From: Deinococcus sp. QL22
GTDB taxonomy: Bacteria; Deinococcota; Deinococci; Deinococcales; Deinococcaceae
NCBI RefSeq assembly: GCF_023370075.1
Contig: NZ_CP097157.1
Coordinates: 1 to 64,000 of the forward strand
Direction of reading: 5' to 3'
DNA length: 64,000 nucleotides
A program made the position numbers and the translations under genes. Shown here in pieces: positions 34,002-42,988 of this stretch. Under the pieces are notes generated by a model. The model did no database searches and was not told where the DNA came from. It was given only the letters and a program-made list of their open reading frames with translations. Each line of letters starts with the position of its first letter. Within the stretch, counting starts at the first letter, position 1.

Positions 34002-34582
34002 TCTTGGAGCTCCTTCCAGACAGCGGCATATTCATCCAGATCGCTGGGGATCCCTCCGAAGGCAGCCTTATATGCTTCGAGTTCGCGGATCCGGGCTTTC
34101 AGGACAGGTAGGCCTTCGAGCGCTTCTTCAGCTTCACGGGCCAACCGGCGCCGTGGGTTGTAGCGGGTGAGCAGCACCGCCACGTCTAGGTCTTCGCGTT
34201 GAGCCTGAAGATCGGCGAGCAACTCAAGTGTAGGCCGCAATCGGTCGACCTCCAGACCTGTCGGCGCCACTGGCACGAGGGCAATATCTGCCAGACCACC
34301 TGCCCGCAGCAGAAGCTCACGGGAGTTGGGAGGAGTATCGATGATCACTGTCCGGCCGCCTGCCTGAGCGGCTTTCACCTGCCGTGCCAGTCGGTCAGGC
34401 TCACCTTGAATGACCTCAAAGGGAAGTTGAGCGTGAGCTGCCCACCGGTGGGCACTGTGTTCACTGTCCGCATCAACGATGGTCACGGCTTGACCGGCCT
34501 GCGCGGCCACGGTCGCCAAGTACAGCGAGGTGGTGGTTTTCCCCACGCCTCCTTTGAGGCTTAGGATTGCGATCGTCTTCAT
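33998..34582 (-). CDS. parA: ParA-family partition ATPase
   Basis: The 194-residue protein has the deviant Walker A KGGVGKTTTS at residues ~10-19, the VTIVDADSEHSAHRW segment (motif A'), and TVIIDTPPNSRELLLRAGG (Walker B). There is no N-terminal helix-turn-helix, so it is the small type Ib ParA. It should drive plasmid segregation with the RHH protein encoded next. The ATG at 34582 starts directly at the MKTIAILSLKGG strand and is preferred over 34594. Its first codons are echoed twice in the tandem repeats upstream. Confidence 0.92.
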   Translation of the reverse strand: MKTIAILSLKGGVGKTTTSLYLATVAAQAGQAVTIVDADSEHSAHRWAAHAQLPFEVIQGEPDRLARQVKAAQAGGRTVIIDTPPNSRELLLRAGGLADIALVPVAPTGLEVDRLRPTLELLADLQAQREDLDVAVLLTRYNPRRRLAREAEEALEGLPVLKARIRELEAYKAAFGGIPSDLDEYAAVWKELQE

Positions 34583-35041
34583 AGCCAATAGCATAGTGCA
34601 AAGCGCGCACAGTACCTAGTTTTCTAGAACTCTAGGAAAGCAAATAATCAGAGTGCTTCTGCTACAGAACTATAGAGATAGTTAATTATATTTCTAGAGA
34701 CATATGGTTGGGTTTCTCCATCCCGCCTTAGAGGCTGAGAATCGCGGGCGTCTTCATCGCCTGTAGTAGAGGGCTGAGAGAGCGGCAACTAGTTTTCTAG
34801 GATAGCAGATGATTAGGGTTCTACTGCTATAGAGCTATAGAGAAATATCTACTTATATTTCTAGAGACATAGTATTGGGTTTCTCCAGCCCGTATTTGGG
34901 GCCGAGGGTCGCGGGCGTCTTCATCGCCTGTAGTAGAGGGCGGAGAGAGTGACATCTAGTTTTCTAGGATTCTAGAAAAACGAACGAGTAGAATAGTATC
35001 GATATAATTCTATAGAGAAATAATCAAATATTATTCTAGAG
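34574..35041. repeat. CTAG-rich tandem repeat, probable centromere
   Basis: A unit of about 170 bases recurs. The anchor CGTCTTCAT lies at 34574 (the parA start itself), 34749 and 34916, spaced 175 and 167 bases. Each unit has a copy of the parA 5' end, then clustered CTAG and CTATAG motifs within AT-rich DNA (for example CTAGTTTTCTAGGATTCTAG at 34956-34975). About eleven CTAG sites fall in 34610-35045, though CTAG is rare elsewhere. The position before parA and the dyad motifs suit a parS/parC site bound by the RHH protein. The copied parA ends show that it grew by duplication. Confidence 0.78.
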
Positions 35042-35488
35042 ATATATGCAATCGGGCTTTTGGAAAGAGGCGAGGGCGAGGAAGGTGAAGCGCTACGCCA
35101 AACAGTGGGAGAGAAGCAAACACCCTGCTGTCAGTACAGCCCGCCCCGACAGGCAGCCTGACCTAGGCGGCTCCTGCGAGCGGAGATCAGCCATCATTCC
35201 CACGAAGATTCGCTCAGCAGTTCATCTGATAACCGGTCGGTTCTCGCTGATCAGCTGGATCATCCTCATACCGAATCTCACCAGCACAGTCAATACAGTG
35301 CTCAGATGCTTCTGTCTCCTGGGAACTTCCAGGGTCTGAGACAAGACTGGCAGGACACGCTGTGCGGGACCTTGCTCCACATGGTCGGCCAGACCAGAAC
35401 AGTCTTCGTTGGAAGTAGATATAAGAAACTATAGAAATATTCTTCTACAAATCTAGATTGTGCATTTGTGAACTCATTGGCCACTTCG
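35042..35488. other. Region without a convincing gene
   Basis: A plus-strand frame at 35046-35339 lacks a motif and a ribosome site. Near 35420-35460 the DNA is AT-rich with CTATAG and CTAG motifs, like an outlying part of the centromere repeats. Confidence 0.4.
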
Positions 35489-37021
35489 TCAGGCTACTAC
35501 CACCTGCAATGCTGCTCTTACGCTGCTGTCAAGATCGTTTCCGCTTAAGAGGTGTCGGAGCCGTTCGTGCTGCAGGCCACTGGGCCGAAGAGAAAAGCGC
35601 GTGCTGTACCCCGCGAGCAAGGACATCAGTCGCTCGTCTACCATCACTCGCTGGTCGGCAGCCAGGCTGGGCCGCCACGTCACCAGAACCTCTACAGCAT
35701 CGAAGCGTGGCAAGTGCATTGCGAGGCGCAGCAACCGCTGTCGGGAAGGGGCGTCCTGTGCCCAATTCCACAGGGAGTTCAGACGATTTCGTGTGATGAG
35801 TTTGGCAGCCATCAGCACTGCCTCTGCTGTCCGGGCTTCCGGGCTGGTGCGGAACAGGGACAACTCGAACACTTCCACGTGATCTTGAGGAGACAGCCGA
35901 CCCAAAGCGCGAAGGGTTTCCAGCCGCACCTGGGCCTGGGGATGAGCCAGAAGAGGTTCGAGTCGGCTGACAGCGCCCACTTCCCCCAACTCAGAGAGGC
36001 CGGCGATCCAGCCTGCCAGGGGAGAGGTGGTCAGCTGCTGTTCATCCTCAGCCAGATACACTGCCTGGACGTCGGTGCCCCGCTGACGCAAGGTGTACTG
36101 CGCCAAGGAACGAATTCCACTCCGAGGATCAAAGAGGGCCGTGAAGAGAAAATCTGGTGTTTGAGGTGCGGGCGTCGCGTCAATCAGGCGGATTAGGGCG
36201 GTGTGGCGGATTCCCGCGTCACGGTCGGCCAACAGAGGAGGCAACCGGCTGAGGGCGGCCAGTTGGGCGAATCGGCGACGCAGAGGCGCGTGTGAATCTC
36301 GTCCAAAGACGTCCAGCCACTCGGTGCGCTCCGGTTCGGCGAGTCCCTCAACGACGCGCAGCACCGCGAGGCGCGTCCCCCGGTCTGCTGAGGGCAACAC
36401 CGACTTCACGGCGTTTACCCCACCCTCTGTCCGCAGCAGGGCACGTGCTCCCGCCACCAGTGGCCGGAGATCCGCACGCCCCACGTGTTCCAGACGATCA
36501 ACCAAGGCGAGGTGCTGTGCCCAGTGAGCGACGAACGGCTCGCTCAGCCGCTGCGCCAAAGCATGGGCCGCCGCCGCCTGAACTGGGGCCACCCAATCGT
36601 TGGCCCGGATCAGCAGCGCAGCCGTAGACAAGGGGCTTTCGCTGGTCGTCAAGAGGTGCACCGCCGCTTCGCGCAGGTAGCCATCGGGACTGAAGGCCAG
36701 GGCGGTGAGGACGCCGGGCATGGAGTTCAACTCAGGGGCATGCCGTTCCAGCCAAGGACGCCAGCGCGGCGTTCCCCGCCCCCGAACGTCATGTGTCCAA
36801 GTCCAGAGACCGCCAGAGCCTTCCCAGCCAGAAGAAAACGCTTGCCGCCACAGCTCCTCCAAGCGTACCCAACCAGAGGACGGAACCGTTTCAAGAAACG
36901 CTTGCAGCCGGGCCGCTCCTTGAGCGTCGGGCTGCCTCTGTGGGATGGCCTGATCCAGCAGGTGCCGCAACTGAACTGCGGAAGGAAGGATGAGCACCCG
37001 GCCACAGTACAGGCTGGCCAC
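35489..37021 (-). CDS. HEAT-repeat protein
   Basis: The 510-residue protein is composed of helical pairs typical of HEAT repeats, such as TALAFSPDGYLREAAVHLLTTS, LAQYTLRQRGTDVQ and RLEPLLAHPQAQVRLETLRALGRLSPQD. Units repeat about every 35-40 residues from residue ~100 to the end. The first ~100 residues contain a Trp-rich segment (WTWTHDVRGRGTPRWRPWLERH) that is not part of the repeats. HEAT proteins are scaffolds. It starts at GTG 37021 and lies downstream of the RNA ligase on the same strand with a hairpin between. A partner role for the ligase is inference from position. Confidence 0.75.
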   Translation of the reverse strand: MASLYCGRVLILPSAVQLRHLLDQAIPQRQPDAQGAARLQAFLETVPSSGWVRLEELWRQAFSSGWEGSGGLWTWTHDVRGRGTPRWRPWLERHAPELNSMPGVLTALAFSPDGYLREAAVHLLTTSESPLSTAALLIRANDWVAPVQAAAAHALAQRLSEPFVAHWAQHLALVDRLEHVGRADLRPLVAGARALLRTEGGVNAVKSVLPSADRGTRLAVLRVVEGLAEPERTEWLDVFGRDSHAPLRRRFAQLAALSRLPPLLADRDAGIRHTALIRLIDATPAPQTPDFLFTALFDPRSGIRSLAQYTLRQRGTDVQAVYLAEDEQQLTTSPLAGWIAGLSELGEVGAVSRLEPLLAHPQAQVRLETLRALGRLSPQDHVEVFELSLFRTSPEARTAEAVLMAAKLITRNRLNSLWNWAQDAPSRQRLLRLAMHLPRFDAVEVLVTWRPSLAADQRVMVDERLMSLLAGYSTRFSLRPSGLQHERLRHLLSGNDLDSSVRAALQVVVA

Positions 37022-37078
37022 TCAGGCGTGTAACAGAAGGACAGAGGCGCCCGTGTCGTCTCGCTCCTGAACAGCAAG

Positions 37079-37102
37079 GGGCGAACCCCGAGAGGTTCGC
37101 CC
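37079..37102. terminator. Hairpin between RNA ligase and HEAT gene
   Basis: Perfect 9-bp arms GGGCGAACC (37079-37087) and GGTTCGCCC (37094-37102) with a 6-base loop. It follows the RNA ligase stop in the direction of transcription by about 115 bases. There is no T run, so it may be a weak stop or an attenuator for the HEAT gene. Confidence 0.45.
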
Positions 37103-37217
37103 GCTGGACGTGATTCGCCAACTGTTGCCCCGCATGTCGAGCGAGGTGCAGGAATTGCACCTGCCAACAGGCCCACGTCACGCCGGAATGCCGTTATAGC
37201 ACTGCAGGCAAGGTGAC

Positions 37218-37964
37218 TCAACACGGGGAGTCCGGCAAACCCAGGCGGTGACCCAACCGTATCAGCAGTTCGGCATCTTCAGAGCGCAGTTGATTCGGCA
37301 GCACGGCTTCATCCGCTTCAAAGTACAGGCCTGTCTGATAGTCCGGACGCACCCACTTGGCCAGGAAATCGACCTGACCCCCACGCTCTACCCGGTAGAC
37401 CAAGCCTTCAGGTCTTTCCACGGCTCCATGACCGCCTGTTCCAATCGTCTGGAACAAAGCAGACGGGTCACCTGCCTGAGCCGCGTGTAACTGAGGCGTG
37501 ACCAGTGAAGATCCCAGGCGGCCTGTCAGTTGCGCCCACGGCACTCGGTCTTTCCCCTGCATCAAATCGAAAGCCACAAAGGGTTCGTGGGCCAGCTGGT
37601 ATTGGGTGCCGTGGGCGAACAGCAGCCATTCTCCGATGACCCGTTCGCCGGGCTGAAGGAGACCCAGAAAGCGCTCAGCGTGATGTTCCACCCAGGCGGC
37701 GAACAACTGGGCCTGAGGTCTGCGGCTCGACTCGGCCCGGTAGCCCGCACGGGTGAGCGCCAACACTTGGTCACCGATGCGGGCCACCGCCAGATTGCTG
37801 CCGTCCAGTTTTTCGTGCACCCAGACCTGATCGCCCGGCAAGGCGTCTCTCGTGGCCCGACGCGCTTCCCGTTCGGAAATGGTGCGGTCTGCCGGGGTCA
37901 GGTGGCTGCCCGGCAGGTGGGGAATCCGGCCGTAGGTCTTCATGCCGAGGGGACGCTCTGTCAT
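37218..37964 (-). CDS. RNA ligase family protein
   Basis: The 248-residue protein has the nucleotidyltransferase motifs of ATP-dependent RNA ligases: motif I EKLDGSN with Lys52 as the likely AMP-accepting residue, RVIGEWLLFAHGTQY as motif III, FVAFDLM as IIIa, PEGLVYR as IV and FLAKWVR as V. It is close to the minimal catalytic domain, without the extra domains of T4 Rnl1 or the long Deinococcus Rnl5 type. It should seal RNA ends or nicks, perhaps after tRNA damage. It is divergent (about 90 bases) from an operon that includes an AbiEii-like nucleotidyltransferase, and upstream of a HEAT protein, so an RNA-repair or RNA-modification cluster is possible. Confidence 0.88.
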   Translation of the reverse strand: MTERPLGMKTYGRIPHLPGSHLTPADRTISEREARRATRDALPGDQVWVHEKLDGSNLAVARIGDQVLALTRAGYRAESSRRPQAQLFAAWVEHHAERFLGLLQPGERVIGEWLLFAHGTQYQLAHEPFVAFDLMQGKDRVPWAQLTGRLGSSLVTPQLHAAQAGDPSALFQTIGTGGHGAVERPEGLVYRVERGGQVDFLAKWVRPDYQTGLYFEADEAVLPNQLRSEDAELLIRLGHRLGLPDSPC

Positions 37965-38054
37965 CGCTGGGGCTGATCATGACAGCTCGGCGCGGCCACC
38001 CGCCCTACGCCATTTGCGTCTGGACTCATCCCAGCTGCGCCCTATGCTGGGCAG

Positions 38055-38729
38055 ATGTCTGTCTCCTGCTTCGTCACCCTCGGTCAACGTTGTGCCGTCT
38101 CCCTGCGGCTGGAGGGTGACGCCTTTGAGGTACATGTGACCACCGCGGCGATGGACGCAAACAGACTTCAGGCATACCGGGCCGCCTGCCGGGAACTGGG
38201 GGTCAAGGCGCTGGTGATTGAACTCGCCCCCGGAGTGCCTGTGCAGCCGATGACCTGCCTGCGTGTTTGGGGGACCCCGGAGACTGCACTGCAAGCCGCC
38301 CGAGACTTGGGTGCGGCCCTGGAAACTCAGGGCTTTCCCACCCAGCGCATCAAGATCGAGGCGGCCCCGTGGAATGCCGGGGTGCCGGTCTCTGCAGAGG
38401 ACGCCGCTCACGAACCGGCGGGCCGCTACTTCGAGTTCCACGCCCGCCTAGTGATTGCTGCGGACGCCAACCTTGGCATCCTGGAACTCCTGTGTGCGGC
38501 TCAAGGCGCGCACCTGTCTCGCAATCCACTGAAAACGCGTTTGGATGGGCAACAAGAGCGGTTCGTCACCTTGCGCGTAGGGGGAATGGGGCGGACGGAA
38601 GCAGAGGGACAAGCCGCCGTCCTGACCCGCTATCTCGAACAGGCAGGCTGGACAGTGGAAGACACCGTCATGGAATACTGCCTCTACGACGACCACCGCG
38701 CCCTCGACGCGGCCTGGGAAGCGCCGTGA
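38055..38729 (+). CDS. Conserved-looking protein of unknown family
   Basis: The 224-residue protein starts at ATG 38055 and ends with a GTGA overlap into the next gene. It seems to have two similar alpha/beta halves, each with a strand-helix-strand pattern (for example LEGDAFEVHVTTAA then LQAYRAACRELGVKALVIEL, and ARLVIAADANLGILELLCAAQGAHLSRN). No catalytic motif is recognised. It opens the operon facing the RNA ligase and is translationally coupled to the nucleotidyltransferase, so it may be a partner or specificity subunit. Confidence 0.7.
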   Translation: MSVSCFVTLGQRCAVSLRLEGDAFEVHVTTAAMDANRLQAYRAACRELGVKALVIELAPGVPVQPMTCLRVWGTPETALQAARDLGAALETQGFPTQRIKIEAAPWNAGVPVSAEDAAHEPAGRYFEFHARLVIAADANLGILELLCAAQGAHLSRNPLKTRLDGQQERFVTLRVGGMGRTEAEGQAAVLTRYLEQAGWTVEDTVMEYCLYDDHRALDAAWEAP

Positions 38730-39490
38730 GCGGGCCTTCAGAGCTTCAACCCTTGCTGCGGGGCTGGTTGCGGCGGGCAGGACAACACCCGGCGACCTCG
38801 GACTGGGTGCTGCGCGGCAGTCTGGTCACCCGCACCCTGTGCGGGCAAGGGCGTGTGCCCGCCGATGTGGACTATTTGGTGTCCAGCCCCTATCAGCCGG
38901 ACACGTTGGCCGCCGTGATTGCTGAAGTAGCGCAGCTTTCAGACTACGGTACACGGCTGACCTTGACGCGCACCGAAGCCATCTGGGCCGAGACGTCCTT
39001 TCCCGGCCTGCGGGCTTTTTTGGTCGGCCAGCACAACGGGCAGGAGCAGCACTTTCAGGTCGATTTCTCTTTCGGTGACCCGATGGCGCAGGCTGCAGTG
39101 ACGTTGCTGATGCCCGAAGTCGGCCCCGTCCTTGCCTGCCCCGCGGAAACCCTGTGGGCCTGGAAGCTGCACGGTCTGGTGGAGTTCGGCCCCGGAAAGT
39201 GGCGGGGCAAAGATCTGTACGATCTCCACTTGCTGCAGACCTCCCTGCGACTCGACTTCAGCGTCTTACCCGAAGTGGTGGTCCTGGCCTTCTCCAGCCG
39301 TCAGACGCCCCTGAGCGATCTGGACGAGTTGCGAACCCGGGACAGTTGGGGCTGCTCGGTGTCTAATGGCCGCAAATGGCGCACCTTCCAGCGCCGCGCT
39401 GGGGTTCAAGCGGAGTTTCTGGAAGTCCGGAATGGCGTGCGAGCAGTGGTGGACACAGTGATGAACACTGCCCTCACCGAGACCGCCTGA
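38726..39490 (+). CDS. AbiEii-like nucleotidyltransferase
   Basis: The 254-residue protein starts at GTG 38726, overlapping the previous stop (GTGA). The N-terminal part has a nucleotidyltransferase pattern: WVLRGSLVTRTLCGQ (GS motif), then PADVDYLV with the first catalytic acids, and FQVDFSFGD as the later Asp strand. A helical part with ETLWAWKLHGLV and RGKDLYDLHLLQTS matches the K-x-x-D-x-x-D-x region of AbiEii/AbiGii proteins. Family toxins add nucleotides to tRNA or other RNA. No AbiEi-type antitoxin is adjacent; the upstream unknown protein holds that place. Confidence 0.78.
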   Translation: MSGPSELQPLLRGWLRRAGQHPATSDWVLRGSLVTRTLCGQGRVPADVDYLVSSPYQPDTLAAVIAEVAQLSDYGTRLTLTRTEAIWAETSFPGLRAFLVGQHNGQEQHFQVDFSFGDPMAQAAVTLLMPEVGPVLACPAETLWAWKLHGLVEFGPGKWRGKDLYDLHLLQTSLRLDFSVLPEVVVLAFSSRQTPLSDLDELRTRDSWGCSVSNGRKWRTFQRRAGVQAEFLEVRNGVRAVVDTVMNTALTETA

Positions 39491-39519
39491 TGCCGGGCGG
39501 CCCCGTTACACTTCCAGCT

Positions 39520-39870
39520 ATGGCCCATCCGTACCACCACGCCGTCAGTTCCAGCAAAGCCTTTGGCGGCGCGCCCGAGGAGTATCAGGCCATCCACGAC
39601 TGGTTCGACCAGACCAAAGCCCACCTGCCGGATGTGCGTCACCGCGCCCTGCTGCATTCCAGCTTCGGCATTTTCCTGTGTGAACAGGTCTTCGGCACCA
39701 CCCTGCGCCTGGCCAGCGGCAAGCAGGTTCCAGTGAGACTGATTGGAGAGCAACACGTCAAGGAGGATATGGGCGGCGTGATCCCCACGGTGCAGGACTG
39801 GTTGGGTGACCTGCCTCTGCGTCCCTGGATGACCCGTGGATCCGCGCCGCTCTCCGGGGACGAGCCGTGA
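39520..39870 (+). CDS. DUF6915-like small protein
   Basis: The 116-residue protein begins MAHPYHHAVSSSKAFGGAPEEYQAIHDWFDQTKAH and has HRALLHSSFGIFLCEQVFG and VRLIGEQHVKEDMG. I recall this pattern (HPYxHAxSS, WFDxTK, GEQHVxED) as DUF6915, a family of unknown function often found in mobile regions; this was not checked. Several conserved His, Asp and Glu residues could bind metal. It overlaps the next gene by four bases, so it is co-translated with the LRV protein. Confidence 0.75.
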   Translation: MAHPYHHAVSSSKAFGGAPEEYQAIHDWFDQTKAHLPDVRHRALLHSSFGIFLCEQVFGTTLRLASGKQVPVRLIGEQHVKEDMGGVIPTVQDWLGDLPLRPWMTRGSAPLSGDEP

Positions 39871-41949
39871 CCCCCATTGGCTTCCAGCGCAAGATCGCCG
39901 CCCTCGGAGTCACGGAAGTGCGGTACGCCTACCACTGGCACGAGGACGAGATGAAGTACGACGTCCAGGCCCTTGATGCCACGGGTGCCCTGCTCAGCCT
40001 GCCGCACCTCTTGGTTCGTGAAATCGAAGAAGCATTGGCCGAACAAGCTCAAGACGGGTACGGCACCTACCGCTGGGACGTTCAGGCCAACACGGTGGAG
40101 CCTTTTGGTCGACTGGACTACCTCTTCGGTGATTCTCTAAGTGGCGTAGTGGCCTATGTCTACGACGAGGACGCCCAGCTGGTGCGCCGCATCCAGCAGT
40201 GGACGCCCGAAGACGGGGGAGATGTGGTTCAGGCTTGGGCACGCTCGTGGGATCCTGAAGTGCGCCGGGCCGTCGCACAGCATCCGCTGATCCCTCCTGA
40301 CGTCCGCCTGCCCCTCCTGGGAGACACCGCGCCAGAGGTCAGGGCCGCGGCCCAGCCTCACTTGCCTCTAGATGAAGTCGCCCCATTGCTGAGGGTACTG
40401 CATCAGGCGCAGCACCCGCGCACTCTCCCCAGAGAGCTGCACACGCTCTCGGGCAGCAGGTATAGCCAAGTCCGCCTGGCGGTTGCCCGCAACCCCAGCA
40501 CGGCGGCGGCAACCCTACGTGAACTGACCTCCGACGAGTGGCCCATCCAGGTGGGGCTGCTGAACAATCCGTCGTGCCCGGAACCGCTGCGGCATGCCGT
40601 GCTGGATCAGGTGGCCGCTATCCCCTTGGTGCGCGCTCGACTCCGGCTGATGGAGAGTGCGGAACTTCCCAGCGCCCTCTTGGAACGGTGGCAGGCCGAT
40701 CCTGATCCGGTGATCCGCGCCCGGATCGCGGGGCAACCTCAAGTCTCCAAGGCTACCTTACTTGTGCTTGCTGCTGATTCCCATGAGGAAGTGCGCGCCG
40801 CCGCTCGAGCACAATTGGCAGAGCGTGAGCCTGAACCCGGTGAAGAGAGCGAGTGGGAAACGGTACCGGAGTTGACGCTGGAACAGCAGTGGCACGTCAT
40901 CAACTCGTGGCGGCGAGGGGACAACGATTATCTCTTGGCCCAAGACCAACAACTTCTTCCCGAGATTCTCGATCACTTGGTTCATGATCCGGAGCGGGCC
41001 GGTTACGTTGCTTGGCAGGAAAACCTCAGCGAGCAGCAATTGGCGACGATTGTTCAATGTGGGAACGTTAGAGCGCGGGAAATGGTGGCCTCCAATCCCG
41101 CCCTGCCTTTGCCGTTGTTGAGGCAGCTCGCTCAAGATGCCAGCGAGTTTGTTCGGACTGCCGTGGCCCAACAAGGAAGGTTATCCTCAGCTCTGCTCCT
41201 CGAGTTGGCACGCGATCCGGAATTCGGAGTGCGTCAGGCCGTCGCCCGCAATCCAGCCACCCCACCAGATGTGTTGGAAAAGCTCGCGCAAGAGCGGTGG
41301 ATCGCTCAAGACGTGATCATGAATCTTCACGTACCTGTGAAGTTGATTCACCACATTATGGCTGATCCCCAGGCGCCGGATGTTCGCCCATGGCTGCTGA
41401 CCAACGCGCACCCAGAAATACTGGGGGCGCTCAGTCTGTACGCCACGGGTGAGCGGTTGGTGTTGATGGCCCAGAACGAACGCACGCACGCCGGCAGTAG
41501 ACTTGATTCCACTGTTCCGCTCGCTGGTGTCCCAAGGGGTAGACCCCATCGCCCACTTGTTGACTGACCCAGAAACCCCAGCATCTTTCCTAGAACGGCT
41601 GGTGGCCTCTCCACACGATCAGGCGTTGCTGAGACATCCTCAAGTGAACGCAACCGTCATAAGGCGCTTAGTCAAGGTGTACGCGGCCCGCTTCATGTTC
41701 TACAGCATGGATCGAAAAGAGCTGCCACTCCTGCAGATGCTGTTGAACTCCCCTTTCCTCACACAGTCGGAGCTCCACGTCATGTTGGATTCTCCAACCA
41801 GTCCCCGAGTTCGGGTGGCAGTTGCAGCTCATCCAAAAACTCCAGAAGAACTCTTGCGGCGGTTGTTCGCTGATCCGCTTCAGCAGGTGGCGGACACGGC
41901 TGCCCGGAACCCTCAACTACCGCAGGATCTGCAGCAACTTAAGGGCTAA
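39867..41949 (+). pseudogene. Leucine-rich-variant (LRV) repeat protein split by a frameshift
   Basis: After an N-terminal domain of ~110 residues, repeats of about 24 residues follow the LRV pattern, such as VRLAVARNPSTAAATLRELTSD and VRQAVARNPATPPDVLEKLAQE. The first frame ends at 41567 in a non-repeat tail. The second frame (open from 41503, ending 41949) continues the repeats with IPLFRSLVSQGVDPIAHLLTDPETPA and AVAAHPKTPEELLRRLFADP. A single-base change near 41490-41510 would join them into a ~690-residue protein. It may be a true mutation or a sequence error. LRV proteins are scaffolds; the operon context suggests work with the nucleotidyltransferase. Confidence 0.75.
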
Positions 41950-42208
41950 TGCTGTGTAGCGTCGACCCAGAGGAGCTTTCCCGGTGGGGACACCAGAAAT
42001 ATATTTGTATATAAAACTATATCTCTAGTACAAGAGTATGCTCCCAGCGACGAAGCGGACGCTCTGTGCACTATGGCCCAAACCCGGTAAATGGAATTCT
42101 AGTTATCTAGGATTCTAAGTTTATGCGGAGAACGTGTCCCTACCCCGGACACCCCCTCCAAAGGCAATCTGTGGACGGTCCGTTGGTTGGACAAGATGGT
42201 TCTGGCCC
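41950..42208. other. AT-rich gap with a centromere-like CTAG motif
   Basis: No gene is seen. CTAGTTATCTAGGATTCTA at 42099-42117 matches the centromere motif at 34956-34974 in 17 of 19 bases, and more CTAG and AT-rich DNA lies near 42000-42040. It could be an outlying partition site. Confidence 0.5.
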
Positions 42209-42780
42209 TTACACAAAAGCCAGCCCATCCTCTTCTGACCACTGATAGCGTCCTGCCCGGAATCCGTCCACCACATGCTCGAAATAAGCGGTCAGCCGTG
42301 GATATGGGACCTGGTAGTCTCCGCCCTCATGAAAGTAGGTGCCGATTTCAAGCGTGCTCAGATCGAGCAGCAAATAATCTCCTGTACCATTGCAGAGCAG
42401 GGGCAGCCACTCTGCACACCAAGGTTCAGCCGCGGTGACGTCGTCGAAAAAGCCCTGATTTTCCCAGTACAGTGTCAAGATCGTCTCACTGTCCAGCAGA
42501 TGCCAGGTGTCTTCCAAGATCGGCCAGTGTGGGAAACCGTCATGTTGCACATACAGTGCCAGAAACTCCTCGGGCAGCCGCTGGGGAAATGTGGCTCTCA
42601 GGACAGCCGCTCTGGCGCAATCGGCTGCCTCAGCTCGCCCAGGGTAACCCCCTGAGCCCTGAACCACTCTTCCAATTCCGTCATGTACGACTCAAGCGTC
42701 ATAGGATCGATGTCACCTCCGAGGAGCATGGCCTGAGTGGAGAAGGGCTGATTGCCCTCAGGAATCCATTGTGGTTTCAT
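42209..42780 (-). pseudogene. SUKH-family (SMI1/KNR4) protein, frameshifted
   Basis: The N-terminal frame from ATG 42780 (PLAP-free start MKPQWIPEG...) ends at 42598 after PIAPERLS. The next frame carries FPQRLPEEFLALYVQHDGF, LLDSETILTLYWEN and a DYLLLDLSTLEIGTYFHEGGDY segment, the usual SUKH core. A frame change near 42600 would join them into one ~185-residue protein. SUKH proteins are typically immunity proteins against polymorphic nuclease toxins; no toxin gene is adjacent. The gene is probably dead. Confidence 0.72.
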
Positions 42781-42988
42781 GGGTTCTAGCCCCAGCGCAG
42801 ACCGCTGTCGACGATGAGTCAGAAAAGGCGACCCGAAGGCCGCCTTTGATTTCTTTACTTTAGCTCGGTATACAGTCCATGCACAGGACATGCACCACAG
42901 TTGCCTGAGCGGGCGCCTGAAATGGGTTTTACTGCGACCTGCACGGCACGGAAGAGAAAGCGGCCCGTAGCTCCGATACAGGGCCAAG

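Noticed and set aside
37079..37102. Hairpin as a riboswitch or small RNA
   Set aside because: Only one stem is present, with no further conserved structure. A weak terminator or attenuator is simpler.
38267..38725. Upstream extension of the nucleotidyltransferase frame
   Set aside because: The first ~150 codons are out of frame within the preceding gene and Arg/Pro-rich. The GTG at 38726 with the GTGA overlap is a better start.
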